This document shows positions 34,333 to 42,998 of a stretch of DNA of 64,000 bases, in pieces. Position 1 is the first letter of the stretch; each line of letters begins with the position of its first letter. The stretch is taken from NCBI GenBank assembly GCA_030442055.1, contig JAUJEB010000001.1, positions 2,294,001 to 2,358,000 of the forward strand, read 5' to 3'. The position numbers and the translations under genes are program-made. The stretch is from Agaribacillus aureus. Its GTDB lineage: Bacteria; Bacteroidota; Bacteroidia; Cytophagales; Cyclobacteriaceae. Below the pieces are notes generated by a model. The model did no database searches. It saw only the letters and a list, made by a program, of their open reading frames with translations, and was not told where the DNA came from.

Positions 34333-35058
34333 ATGATGAAACTTAATTTTAACTATTTCATTGCGTACTTGATTTTTCTGTGTTCCATTGTGGCTTGCGA
34401 TGAGCCGCCAGAACTACCTGTAGGCCCTTCTATCAGCTTCAACAGCATCGCTTTTAGAGAAGGATCTAACAACCGGGATTCTTTAATTTTAAAAATTGAT
34501 TTCGAAGACGGCGATGGAGACTTGGGACTGGATAGGAATGAAACAGACACCAGATTCAAGGAATTCTTTTTTATAACAGATACTGGCGAACGAATTCCTT
34601 TTTACGATGACAGGGTTATAAGATTCGGAGCCCCTAATCAGCCTCCTCATGATTTTGTAAACTGGATTTCCGATGTTGACTGGGATGGCGACGAAGTAGT
34701 TGATACTGTAAGAATAGAGTTCAACGAAAACTTCTATAATATTTTCGTCGATTTCTTTTACCGTTCTGACACCAATGGGGATGGTGATATCGATGACGAC
34801 ACCGATTACATCAAAATAGATTTTAATGAAATATTTGGAGGACAGGGCGGTTTTGGTCTGAATGGGCGGTTTTTCCCGCTCAACACCTCTGATAATGAAA
34901 GACCCCTAAGAGGAACTCTGACCTATAAAATGGTGAATGCTTTCAAACTGAGCCCTATTTTCAGAGACAACATTTTGAAAATTGACGTGCAAATTCAGGA
35001 CAGGGCATTAAACCGCAGTAATATCATACAGACTAACGATTTTAACCTGCAACCCTAA
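34333..35058 (+). CDS. Predicted lipoprotein with acidic Asp/Gly-rich region
   Basis: About 241 residues from the ATG at 34333 (an adjacent ATG at 34336 is an alternative; TTG 34315 is less likely). The N-terminal hydrophobic stretch ends in the lipobox-like Cys-Ser-Ile-Val-Ala-Cys, so it is probably a lipoprotein. The mature part contains Asp-rich runs (FEDGDGDLGLDRNETD, DVDWDGDEVVD, DTNGDGDIDDDTD) that resemble calcium-binding loops. The rest has beta-rich character. No enzymatic signature is recognised. The family appears in Bacteroidota as hypothetical lipoproteins, so the function is unknown. Confidence 0.75.
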   Translation: MMKLNFNYFIAYLIFLCSIVACDEPPELPVGPSISFNSIAFREGSNNRDSLILKIDFEDGDGDLGLDRNETDTRFKEFFFITDTGERIPFYDDRVIRFGAPNQPPHDFVNWISDVDWDGDEVVDTVRIEFNENFYNIFVDFFYRSDTNGDGDIDDDTDYIKIDFNEIFGGQGGFGLNGRFFPLNTSDNERPLRGTLTYKMVNAFKLSPIFRDNILKIDVQIQDRALNRSNIIQTNDFNLQP

Positions 35059-35189
35059 AACGTTTATTCAGGTTCATTGATCCAGGCTCCACCAGGAAAA
35101 CCTCATTCAACCCTTTCCAATTCAAAAACAAGTTAGTTAGGTGAGAGACCCAGGGATCGATTATTTTATTCGATGGGTACCTTATAGAA

Positions 35190-37595
35190 TCAATACAAAG
35201 GTGGGAAGTTAGCGGGATCCGACTCGGACATCATGTCATATACCTTGTCAAAGATCTCCTCTGCGTTAGGCTTGGAAAAATAATCGCCATCTGAAGAATA
35301 AGCGGGTCTGTGCGCTTTAGCAGAAATAGTAACAGGTTTCGAGTCAAGGTAATAGTAAGCATCCTGTTTCTCCAAAACCTCCTGCATCATATAGGCCGAA
35401 GCCCCTCCCGGAACATCTTCATCCAGAAATACTACGCGGTTCGTTTTTTTGACGGACTCAACGATACTACTGTGAATGTCAAAAGGAAGAAGGGTCTGCA
35501 CATCAATTACTTCACAGGAAATGCCAAAATTATCTAGTTCCGCTGCTGCCTCCATGGTTATCCTGCACATGGAACCATAGGTAACCATCGTCACATCGCT
35601 ACCCTCCCTGATAATCTCCGGTATGCCAAGCGGCACTGTAAAGTCATTTAGATTTTCCGGAATTCGTTCCTTCAGTCTATAACCATTTAAACATTCAATA
35701 ATTAGGGCAGCATCGTCAGACTGTAACATTGTATTGTAAAATCCTGCCGCCTTTGTCATATTTCTGGGTACCAGTAGATAAATACCTCGCAGACTTCCCA
35801 ATATCATGCTGATCGGTGAGCCAGAATGCCAGACGCCTTCGAGACGATGCCCCCTCGTTCTGATAATCAACGGCGCCTTTTGCCCGCCCTTGGTGCGATA
35901 TTGTAAAGTGGCAAGGTCATCGGAAAGAATCTGGATAGCGTAAAGCAGGTAATCCAGATACTGGATCTCTGTAATAGGTCGTAACCCTCTCAATGCAGCG
36001 CCAATTCCCTGACCAATAATTGTACATTCTCTGATACCGGTATCCGTAACCTTGAGCTCTCCGTGTTTCTCCTGAAGACCTGCAAATCCCTGGTTCACAT
36101 CTCCTATTCGTCCCACGTCTTCGCCGATAGCAAATACCCTGGGATCTCTGGCCAAAGCCGCATCAAAGCATGCCTGCAATACCTCCCTGCCGTCAACAAC
36201 CTCAGCCTCCTCATCAAATATAGGCTTAACCTCCTTTACTGCTAATGCTGAAAGCGATGATTCGCTATAGAGGTGGGAGCTATAGTCTTCATAATTACTT
36301 TCCAGGGTCTGATTAAGCCATTGGATTAATGAAGCTTTAGCCGCACTATTTTCCGACCTGACAACGCGAAGTGCTTTCTTTATCGCCTTGATCACATCCA
36401 GTTTTATCGGATTCAGCGTACTTTCCAACTCCCTGGTGATATCATTCAATTCATCCCCATGGGCCGATTGATCACAGAGGTTTTGTAAATACCCGATTGC
36501 CTCCTCGAATACCTGAACGATGGAAGCCCGAAAAGCCTTCCAAGCCTCATTTTTTGCTTTTTTTACAGATTCGTTCGCCTGAAGTTCAATATCATCCAGT
36601 TCTTCCGACGTGGCAATTTCCTGTTCAATGATCCATTCCCGCATCTTTTTAATGCAGTCAAACTCCTCTTCCCAGGCGAGTCTTTCTTTTGTTTTGTATC
36701 GCTCGTGAGATCCGGAGGTAGAATGACCCTGGGGTTGTGTCATTTCCCGAACATGGATTAGCGCCGGTATATGTTTTTCTCTGCTTAATGCAGCTGCTTT
36801 TTGAAATACCGTACATAGTTCCGTGTAGTCCCAGCCTTTGGCAGTGAAGATTTCGATGCCGTCTTCCTTCTTGGTCCTTTGAAATCCCTCCAGCACGGTT
36901 GAAATCTCTCCTTTGGTGGTATGATACTCTTTGGGTACCGAAATTCCATATTCATCATCCCAGACAGCGACAATCATCGGAATTTGCAAAACGCCGGCCG
37001 CATTAATGGCTTCAAAAAACATACCTTCTGAGGTCGCCGCGTTGCCAATGGTTCCAAAGGCCACTTCATTTCCATTGATAGAAAACTCTTCAAAACCGGC
37101 CAGGTCAGGATTTTGCCTATATAATTTCGAAGCGTAAGCCAAACCTACCAGCCGAGGCATTTGTGCGGCAGTGCAGGACACATCGGCGGTGGAGTTCTTT
37201 CGACTTGTCTGACCATACCATTTACCTTCTTCATCAATTAATCTTGTGCTAAAGTGACCATTCATAAGTCTACCAGCAGAAGATGGTTCATACCATACAT
37301 CAGTATGTGCATATAGCTGGGCAAAGTATTCCTGCACCGACAAAGCGCCAATAGCCATCATAAAAGTCTGGTCCCGGTAGTATCCTGAACGGAAATCTCC
37401 GTCTTTAAATGCCCTGGCCATCGCTACCTGAGCCACTTCCTTTCCTCCACCAAAAATACCAAACTTGGCCTTACCCATAAACACCTCTTTTCTTCCCACA
37501 ATACTTGCACTCCGACTTTCACAAACAACGCGATAGTCGTCAAGAATTTCTGTAGTAGATAGATTGATGTCTTTGGCAGCTTTTGTTTGACCCAC
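35190..37595 (-). CDS. Fused alpha/beta 2-oxoacid dehydrogenase E1 component
   Basis: 801 residues. Residues about 1-440 are the E1 alpha part, with RSGYYRDQTFMMAIG, the thiamine diphosphate motif near GNAATSEGMFFEAIN and the VAVWDDEYGISVP region. From about 470 (VVDGREVLQACFDAALARDPRV) comes the E1 beta part, with GEDVGRIGDVNQGF, TDTGIRECTIIGQGIGAAL, and the C-terminal VIDVQTLLPFD and DEDVPGGAS motifs. It decarboxylates a 2-oxoacid using thiamine diphosphate and hands the acyl group to a lipoyl E2. Branched-chain 2-oxoacids are the most likely substrates; pyruvate is possible. The E2 and E3 genes are not adjacent. A strong promoter lies upstream. Confidence 0.92.
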   Translation of the reverse strand: MGQTKAAKDINLSTTEILDDYRVVCESRSASIVGRKEVFMGKAKFGIFGGGKEVAQVAMARAFKDGDFRSGYYRDQTFMMAIGALSVQEYFAQLYAHTDVWYEPSSAGRLMNGHFSTRLIDEEGKWYGQTSRKNSTADVSCTAAQMPRLVGLAYASKLYRQNPDLAGFEEFSINGNEVAFGTIGNAATSEGMFFEAINAAGVLQIPMIVAVWDDEYGISVPKEYHTTKGEISTVLEGFQRTKKEDGIEIFTAKGWDYTELCTVFQKAAALSREKHIPALIHVREMTQPQGHSTSGSHERYKTKERLAWEEEFDCIKKMREWIIEQEIATSEELDDIELQANESVKKAKNEAWKAFRASIVQVFEEAIGYLQNLCDQSAHGDELNDITRELESTLNPIKLDVIKAIKKALRVVRSENSAAKASLIQWLNQTLESNYEDYSSHLYSESSLSALAVKEVKPIFDEEAEVVDGREVLQACFDAALARDPRVFAIGEDVGRIGDVNQGFAGLQEKHGELKVTDTGIRECTIIGQGIGAALRGLRPITEIQYLDYLLYAIQILSDDLATLQYRTKGGQKAPLIIRTRGHRLEGVWHSGSPISMILGSLRGIYLLVPRNMTKAAGFYNTMLQSDDAALIIECLNGYRLKERIPENLNDFTVPLGIPEIIREGSDVTMVTYGSMCRITMEAAAELDNFGISCEVIDVQTLLPFDIHSSIVESVKKTNRVVFLDEDVPGGASAYMMQEVLEKQDAYYYLDSKPVTISAKAHRPAYSSDGDYFSKPNAEEIFDKVYDMMSESDPANFPPLY

Positions 37596-37660
37596 AATAT
37601 TTGGATTTACGGTTAAAAAAAGATAGGTACTTTAAAACCCGGGTAGTCTTGCATTACTCA

Positions 37661-37692
37661 CAAAAATAGCGAAAAATGGTGACGGTATCAAA
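37661..37692 (-). promoter_or_regulatory. Promoter (TTTG-N20-TATTTTTG) for the E1 gene
   Basis: On the minus strand a TTTG box (37692-37689) and TATTTTTG (37668-37661) are separated by 20 nt, matching the Bacteroidota consensus closely. The expected start is near 37655, leaving a leader of about 60 nt. Confidence 0.7.
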
Positions 37693-37714
37693 TCAATTTT
37701 TGGCATTAAAAAAC

Positions 37715-37746
37715 AATAAAATCCTAATAATTTTTGGGATTTTATT
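37715..37746. repeat. 10-bp inverted repeat AATAAAATCC/GGATTTTATT
   Basis: A perfect inverted repeat with a 12-nt spacer between the two divergent promoters. It lies 15 nt upstream of the plus-strand TATATTTG box (37761-37768). It could be an operator or a stem-loop. The spacing fits regulation of the DUF1573 gene promoter, but this is inference. Confidence 0.45.
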
Positions 37747-37760
37747 AGTAAATGAATGAT

Positions 37761-37768
37761 TATATTTG
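37761..37768 (+). promoter_or_regulatory. -7 promoter box for the DUF1573 gene
   Basis: TATATTTG, 37 nt before the ATG at 37805. The nearest upstream TTTG (37733-37736) is 24 nt away, slightly too far for a standard -33. Confidence 0.45.
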
Positions 37769-37804
37769 CAGGGAAAAAATTTTATAATAAAATCGTTGTC
37801 CGAT

Positions 37805-38587
37805 ATGAGCATTTATAAAATATTATTTTTTTGTACTATTCTTTGCTTTCAACTATCGGAATTAAACGCGCAGGCAAGGTTTGAATTCAGCGAAACGAGC
37901 CACAATTTTGGGGAGGTGCTGGAAGGAAGTGAAGCCACTCATGAATTCCACTTCAAAAATATTGGCAATACACCGCTGATCATCCGGCATGTAAGAGCTT
38001 CCTGTGGCTGCACTACCCCCTATTGGACAAAAGATCCGATACCACCTGGAAAATCGGGAAGTATTACCGCTACTTACAACAGCAAAAACCGTCCTGGCAA
38101 TTTTAACAAGTCTATTACCATTACCTCCAATGCTGACGAACCCAACAAGGTCCTGTCTATTAAAGGGCAGGTGATCAGGCACCCGAATGCTATTCAAAAT
38201 CCCACCGCAGCGCAAATGGCATTGACGCCGCTGATAAAAATAGAAAAACAGGTTTATGAACTTGGAAATGTAGGTTTAGGACAAACTATTCCTATTGTAG
38301 TGCCTATTAAAAATGAAGGGAAAAGCAGATTAACAATCGTAAACATTACCGCTAGCTGTAAGTGTGTCAGGCTGGCAGCTTCGGCAAAACGAATATTCCA
38401 ACCGGGTGAATCAGCCACAACAGAGATTTTGTTTTCTCCAACATCCCTGGGAAGTATGGATCAGGAAGTTATCATTGAAAGCACCGATCTAAAACATCCG
38501 AAGACCTCATTGACGATCAAGGCAGCAATAATGGAAAATTTGGGTGATAACAGCATCATCAAGAATGATAAGACCATTAAATTCTAA
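37805..38587 (+). CDS. Secreted protein with two DUF1573 domains
   Basis: 260 residues with a signal peptide (about 1-23, ending LNAQA). The ATG at 37805 is chosen over an in-frame ATG at 37766 because the signal peptide begins there. Two tandem DUF1573 domains follow (about 26-125 and 145-245), each an immunoglobulin-like sandwich. Each holds a matching Cys-x-Cys motif: RASCGCTTP (Cys67, Cys69) and TASCKCVRL (Cys185, Cys187). DUF1573 proteins are abundant in Bacteroidota envelopes. The repeated CxC pair might bind metal or form disulfides; there is no known enzymatic role. Nearby genes give no functional link. Confidence 0.85.
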   Translation: MSIYKILFFCTILCFQLSELNAQARFEFSETSHNFGEVLEGSEATHEFHFKNIGNTPLIIRHVRASCGCTTPYWTKDPIPPGKSGSITATYNSKNRPGNFNKSITITSNADEPNKVLSIKGQVIRHPNAIQNPTAAQMALTPLIKIEKQVYELGNVGLGQTIPIVVPIKNEGKSRLTIVNITASCKCVRLAASAKRIFQPGESATTEILFSPTSLGSMDQEVIIESTDLKHPKTSLTIKAAIMENLGDNSIIKNDKTIKF

Positions 38588-38636
38588 TGCAGGCCTATCC
38601 ATGAAAGCGTTCTAAACAGTTAACAAGGCTGGCAAC

Positions 38637-38999
38637 CTAAATAAAGTCTAAATTTTCCTTCGTCAAATCAGTGCGTTCCGAGCCGGTATTTATAGTGGAT
38701 TTAGGCTCAAACATCATGATATGCGTTTCTTCTACCGCTTTTGGTTTATGTTCCACACCTCTTGGAACGATATAAAATTCGCCTTCGTTTACCGTAATAG
38801 TTTTATCTCTGAACTCCAAAATCAATGTTCCCTTTATCACCAAAAACAGCTCATCTTCATTTTCATGGCTATGCCATATAAAATCTCCAAGAATTTTGGC
38901 AATTTTTACATACTGGCCATTTAGTTCTCCAATGATCCTGGGATTCCAGTGATCATTAAACCGGCTAAATTTATCGGTAATGTTTACTTTATCTTCCAT
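38637..38999 (-). CDS. Cupin-domain protein
   Basis: A 120-residue single cupin barrel. The start at 38999 is preferred over a longer frame because the preceding codons lie inside the antiporter gene. The two cupin motifs are visible: FIWHSHENEDELFLVIKGTLILEF (metal ligands His, His, Glu) and EFYIVPRGVEHKPKA (third His). Small cupins bind a metal and act as dioxygenases, isomerases or ligand sensors; the substrate is unknown. It overlaps the end of the sodium/proton antiporter gene by 11 nt, so it is translated from the same message. Confidence 0.85.
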   Translation of the reverse strand: MEDKVNITDKFSRFNDHWNPRIIGELNGQYVKIAKILGDFIWHSHENEDELFLVIKGTLILEFRDKTITVNEGEFYIVPRGVEHKPKAVEETHIMMFEPKSTINTGSERTDLTKENLDFI

Positions 39000-40839
39000 A
39001 ATCCAGGTCGACATCAGAATAAATTTCTTTCTTTTCATAATTCAGATAAATAAGGGTCTCATCCCGGCCGATCTCAGGTATATCCCTTCCAATAACTTTG
39101 AAATTACCCACTACAGTTTTTATAAATAGCGGAATAATCTTATCCCAGTTTTCATTCAACCAGCCCTGGAAATTACCATCTGCGGTGTTGGTCTTTTCCA
39201 AAAAATCCACCTCTTTTCCGAATATCTCCTCAAGCGCAAACGGATCTGCCTTTGCACCGAAAAGTGAGTTGTTCGGTTTTTCGAGATCTTTAATCTCAGA
39301 TTCCCGTTTGGACATGACCCTGAAAACATTATCCTTACCAAATTCGGGTTCAAATTTCTTAAGCGCCAAAATATTAATCTCACTATTTGGGGTCATAGCC
39401 AATACCCTCCCGACGGACGACAGGTCAATAACATAAAATATATCATCTTTAAGGATGTTACCTTCAAACACTTTTAACCCCATTTTTCTGGCTTCAAACA
39501 GATTTTCCCTGCTGGTGTCTGCCAGAATAACTTCAAGTTCCTGATTTTTCAAATACAATGCTATTTTTCTGGCGACCTCAGAGGCTCCTATAAATAAAAC
39601 ACCCCGTCGCTGAACGCGAATAACTCCCAGCCATGTAGCGACCAGCTTGGCAGAAGCCCCCTGCAGCACAACAGTGCCAACAATGGTCATGAAAACCAGG
39701 GGTAATAACATATTGGCATCGTTGTATGTTTGTTCACTCATGTTGGTCCCATCTCTCAGCAATTCAATTGAAAAAAGCGAGGCAACAGCAGCGGCCACAA
39801 TACCCTTGGGGCCAATCCAGGAAATAAACAGCTTTTCCTTAAAATTTAAATTGGATTTAATGGTACTAAAAAAGATACTCAGCGGTCTTATGATCAAGAC
39901 CAAAACCAAAAACAGCCAGATACTGTTAATCCCCAATCCGGTAATTTCCTCCAATTCAATCCTGGAAGACAATAACAGGAAAAGCACTGAAGTCAATATT
40001 ATACTTACGTCCTCCTTAAAGGACAGTATATTTTTTAACTGTTCAATTTTAAGATTTGCCAAAATAATCCCCATTACGGTAACTGATAGCAATCCGGATT
40101 CTTTCATTAAAAAATCCGACACGGCAAAGACCGTAATAACAATGGCCAGCGTCACCACATTTCTCAAATATTCCGGTATCCGATTTTTCTTCAGGAGATA
40201 ATATAACAGGATCGCAGCAGCGCTCCCGATGAATATGCCCATGGCAATAGTGAGAATAAACTCCTTCAGCGCATAAAATGTATATTCGTTTTGCGATTTG
40301 GCGGTAATCACAAATTCATAAGCCAATACCGCAATCAAAGCCCCAAGCGGATCAATTAAAATGGCTTCCCATTTGAGAATTGTATTAATCTTCTCGGTTG
40401 GCCGGACATTTCTTAAAATAGGGGTAATAACAGTGGGGCCCGAAACAATGACCAAGGCACCGAAAAGAAATGAAATCTTAAAGCCCAGGCCAAATAAATA
40501 ATAAGCAGCCAGGGTACCACCTATCCAGGTTATCAAAACCCCAATGGTCAACACATTCCTGACCGTCCCAGCCACTTTCCTGATTTCTTTGATGTTTAGG
40601 GTCAAACCACCCTCAAAAAGGATCACACCTACCGAAATGGAAACAAAAGCAAATAACAGCTCTCCATTAAAAATATCGTCGCCACTTACCAGTTTTTCGC
40701 CATTTGGGGTAAATAAGGTTGAAATTGGGCCTAGCAATAATCCAGTAAGAATGAGGGGCAATATGGCCGGTAACTTAATTTTCCAGGCCAGCCATTGCGC
40801 AAAGATTCCTAGCACCAATATTCCGGATAATGATAACAT
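38989..40839 (-). CDS. CPA1-type cation/proton antiporter with TrkA-N-like domain
   Basis: A 616-residue inner-membrane antiporter. About twelve hydrophobic helices cover residues 1-400. They include ILFEGGLTLNIKEI and the ion-site region GALVIVSGPTVITPIL, with ILKWEAILIDPLGALIAVL (the conserved ND/DP aspartate helix). The C-terminus (about 410-530) is a Rossmann-type domain with RGVLFIGASEVARKIALYL and LADTSRENL, resembling TrkA-N/RCK modules that sense NAD(H) or nucleotides. This fits NhaP-like Na+(K+)/H+ exchangers. It is followed by a cupin gene that overlaps its end. Confidence 0.9.
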   Translation of the reverse strand: MLSLSGILVLGIFAQWLAWKIKLPAILPLILTGLLLGPISTLFTPNGEKLVSGDDIFNGELLFAFVSISVGVILFEGGLTLNIKEIRKVAGTVRNVLTIGVLITWIGGTLAAYYLFGLGFKISFLFGALVIVSGPTVITPILRNVRPTEKINTILKWEAILIDPLGALIAVLAYEFVITAKSQNEYTFYALKEFILTIAMGIFIGSAAAILLYYLLKKNRIPEYLRNVVTLAIVITVFAVSDFLMKESGLLSVTVMGIILANLKIEQLKNILSFKEDVSIILTSVLFLLLSSRIELEEITGLGINSIWLFLVLVLIIRPLSIFFSTIKSNLNFKEKLFISWIGPKGIVAAAVASLFSIELLRDGTNMSEQTYNDANMLLPLVFMTIVGTVVLQGASAKLVATWLGVIRVQRRGVLFIGASEVARKIALYLKNQELEVILADTSRENLFEARKMGLKVFEGNILKDDIFYVIDLSSVGRVLAMTPNSEINILALKKFEPEFGKDNVFRVMSKRESEIKDLEKPNNSLFGAKADPFALEEIFGKEVDFLEKTNTADGNFQGWLNENWDKIIPLFIKTVVGNFKVIGRDIPEIGRDETLIYLNYEKKEIYSDVDLDYGR

Positions 40840-41016
40840 ATATTAAATGCTTTAAACACAAAAATGTCGAAAATTCCTTGAAATCTAAAAATTATTTGGT
40901 CTTCGTGACACTGCTATAAATTAGTAGTTGACTTTTGTGTCCACGGTGACCGATCATTTCAAAGAGGGATTCTCATCACTTTCAGCTACAATTTTAGTAC
41001 CTGAATCGTCAACCTG

Positions 41017-42924
41017 TTACTTCAAACTTAAGTCGCCTGAGTTGAGTGTTTTTAATTGGTGATTGTCCAACATAAACCTGATAGCATTGATAACTGTCGC
41101 CTCCTGGTATTCCGGCAAACTGTCTACTATGTCATTTACAGATAACGAATTTTCAGAGAGTAATGTACTGATCTCACCCATAATTTTAGGCATTTTCACG
41201 GCTTCTGATTCAGCTCGCCTTCGATTCAGGCAGCTATCACAAATCCCGCATTCTTTGTCTGAAATTTCATCAAAATATTCCAAAATATATTGTGACCGGC
41301 AGCGATGATCCTGATCCACATAGGCAATCATTGATTCGATCTTACCCTTGTCCAACTGTCTTTTTTCAGCTAGTTTTTTGGCGTTTATGGGAAGGCTTTC
41401 AGGTTTTAACCTTGGTGTCAAAAAAGTAATTTGAGGTTCTTCTTTCAGCGGTTGATAAATTAACATCTCCATGCCATGCAAAACCTGTAATTGTTTTTTC
41501 ACAGCCAAAACACCTACCCCCAGGTAATCCGCCAGTTTTTTCTCCTGTATGGTACAAAAATCGGAAAACAATTCTCCCCCGTAAATCCTTAGTAACGCTT
41601 TAATAACATGATCATAGGCCGCATTCGCTACCTGAAACTCGTAAAGGTGTTGTTTGTTAGTTTTGATAAATAACTTTGACGGACTGTAAAAACCTTCATT
41701 TAACTGAATTAACTCCTCATTTTCTAACTTTTTAATCGCATAATAAGCCTTTAGCGGATCCAAATCATAAGTGGTGCTAAAATGGCTCAGGTCGAAATCA
41801 TAGGAAACCAGAAATCCACTTCCAATGGCTAATTTCAAATAATTCGCTAACCTTTGATATACTTCCCGTAAATAGGATATCTCGGGCGATGATTGTTCAA
41901 ACCGCTGTCGTAGCGATGTGATATCAAAGGACTGATATATAACTACTGCATAAGATTTTTTGCCATCTCTTCCTGCCCTTCCTGCCTCCTGGTAGTAGGA
42001 CTCGATATTTGCCGGCAATTCATAATGAATAACCAGACGTACGTCGGGTTTATCTATTCCCATCCCGAAAGCATTAGTGGCTACAATCACCCTAAACTCA
42101 TTTTTGATCCACCTCTCCTGTTTCAGAGCGCGTTGTTTGGCTGTTAGTCCCGCATGATAATAATCTGCCCGGATACCTTTATTGCTCAATAATCCGGCAA
42201 CAGTTTTCGCACGCTTTCGAGACATGACATAAACGATTGCGCTGCCATTAACATTTCTTAATATCTCCAGCAATTTCCGGTCTTTATCTTCTACCCTAAA
42301 AACGGAATAGGAAATGTTCTCTCGCTCAAAACTCTTTTTGAAGACAGCCGCATTTTCGAGCCGGAGCTTATCGACTATATCGCCCTGAACCTTTAACGTA
42401 GCCGACGCCGTGAGTGCCAAAGTATTGACATCCGGGACGATCTCCTTAACAGCGGCTATCTCGAGATAGGTAGGCCTGAAATCATAACCCCATTGGGAAA
42501 TGCAATGAGCTTCATCTACAGCCAGCAGACAAACGGTCATTTTTTTTAGCCTTTCTTTAAATAAGGTCGTTTTCAGCCGCTCCGGCGACACGTACAAAAA
42601 TTTGATATCCCCATGAGCACAGTTGTCGAGGGTAATATCAATTTCTTTATTGCTCATGCCGGCATAAATGGCCTCCGCCTTGACACCTTTCTTTCTCAGG
42701 CCCTCAACCTGGTCGCGCATCAGAGCAATTAGAGGTGATACTACCAGGCATATACCCTCCATCATCAGCGCAGGGACCTGAAAACAAACAGATTTACCCC
42801 CACCAGTTGGCAACAAAGCTAAAACGTCCCTTCCGGCTAATACAGCATTAATAATGTCTTCCTGCAAAGGCCTGAAAGTATCATGTCTCCAATAGGTTCT
42901 TAATATTTGGTTCGCTGTCTTCAA
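41017..42924 (-). CDS. recQ: RecQ-family ATP-dependent DNA helicase, short C-terminus
   Basis: 635 residues. The superfamily 2 helicase core has ALLPTGGGKSVCFQVPA (Walker A), VSPLIALMRDQV, AVDEAHCISQWGYDFRP (DEAH box with RecQ motif), ALTASAT, YHAGLTAKQR, VATNAFGMGIDKPDVR and QEAGRAGRDGK. A RecQ zinc site (CRSQYILEYF...CGICDSC) lies near residue 545-565. After it only about 65 residues remain, and no HRDC domain is seen. It unwinds DNA 3' to 5' in recombination and replication repair. It is downstream of comEC on the same strand (74 nt gap). Confidence 0.94.
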   Translation of the reverse strand: MKTANQILRTYWRHDTFRPLQEDIINAVLAGRDVLALLPTGGGKSVCFQVPALMMEGICLVVSPLIALMRDQVEGLRKKGVKAEAIYAGMSNKEIDITLDNCAHGDIKFLYVSPERLKTTLFKERLKKMTVCLLAVDEAHCISQWGYDFRPTYLEIAAVKEIVPDVNTLALTASATLKVQGDIVDKLRLENAAVFKKSFERENISYSVFRVEDKDRKLLEILRNVNGSAIVYVMSRKRAKTVAGLLSNKGIRADYYHAGLTAKQRALKQERWIKNEFRVIVATNAFGMGIDKPDVRLVIHYELPANIESYYQEAGRAGRDGKKSYAVVIYQSFDITSLRQRFEQSSPEISYLREVYQRLANYLKLAIGSGFLVSYDFDLSHFSTTYDLDPLKAYYAIKKLENEELIQLNEGFYSPSKLFIKTNKQHLYEFQVANAAYDHVIKALLRIYGGELFSDFCTIQEKKLADYLGVGVLAVKKQLQVLHGMEMLIYQPLKEEPQITFLTPRLKPESLPINAKKLAEKRQLDKGKIESMIAYVDQDHRCRSQYILEYFDEISDKECGICDSCLNRRRAESEAVKMPKIMGEISTLLSENSLSVNDIVDSLPEYQEATVINAIRFMLDNHQLKTLNSGDLSLK

Positions 42925-42998
42925 CTTCAGTTATTCACGATTTATGTAAAACGCTCCCTCTATTATAAAAATATCAAAATAAAATTCCCCAGGCTAAA

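Noticed and set aside
39647-40201. 184-codon plus-strand frame
   Set aside because: Antisense to the membrane part of the antiporter; biased Ser/Thr/Ile composition reflects complementary hydrophobic codons.
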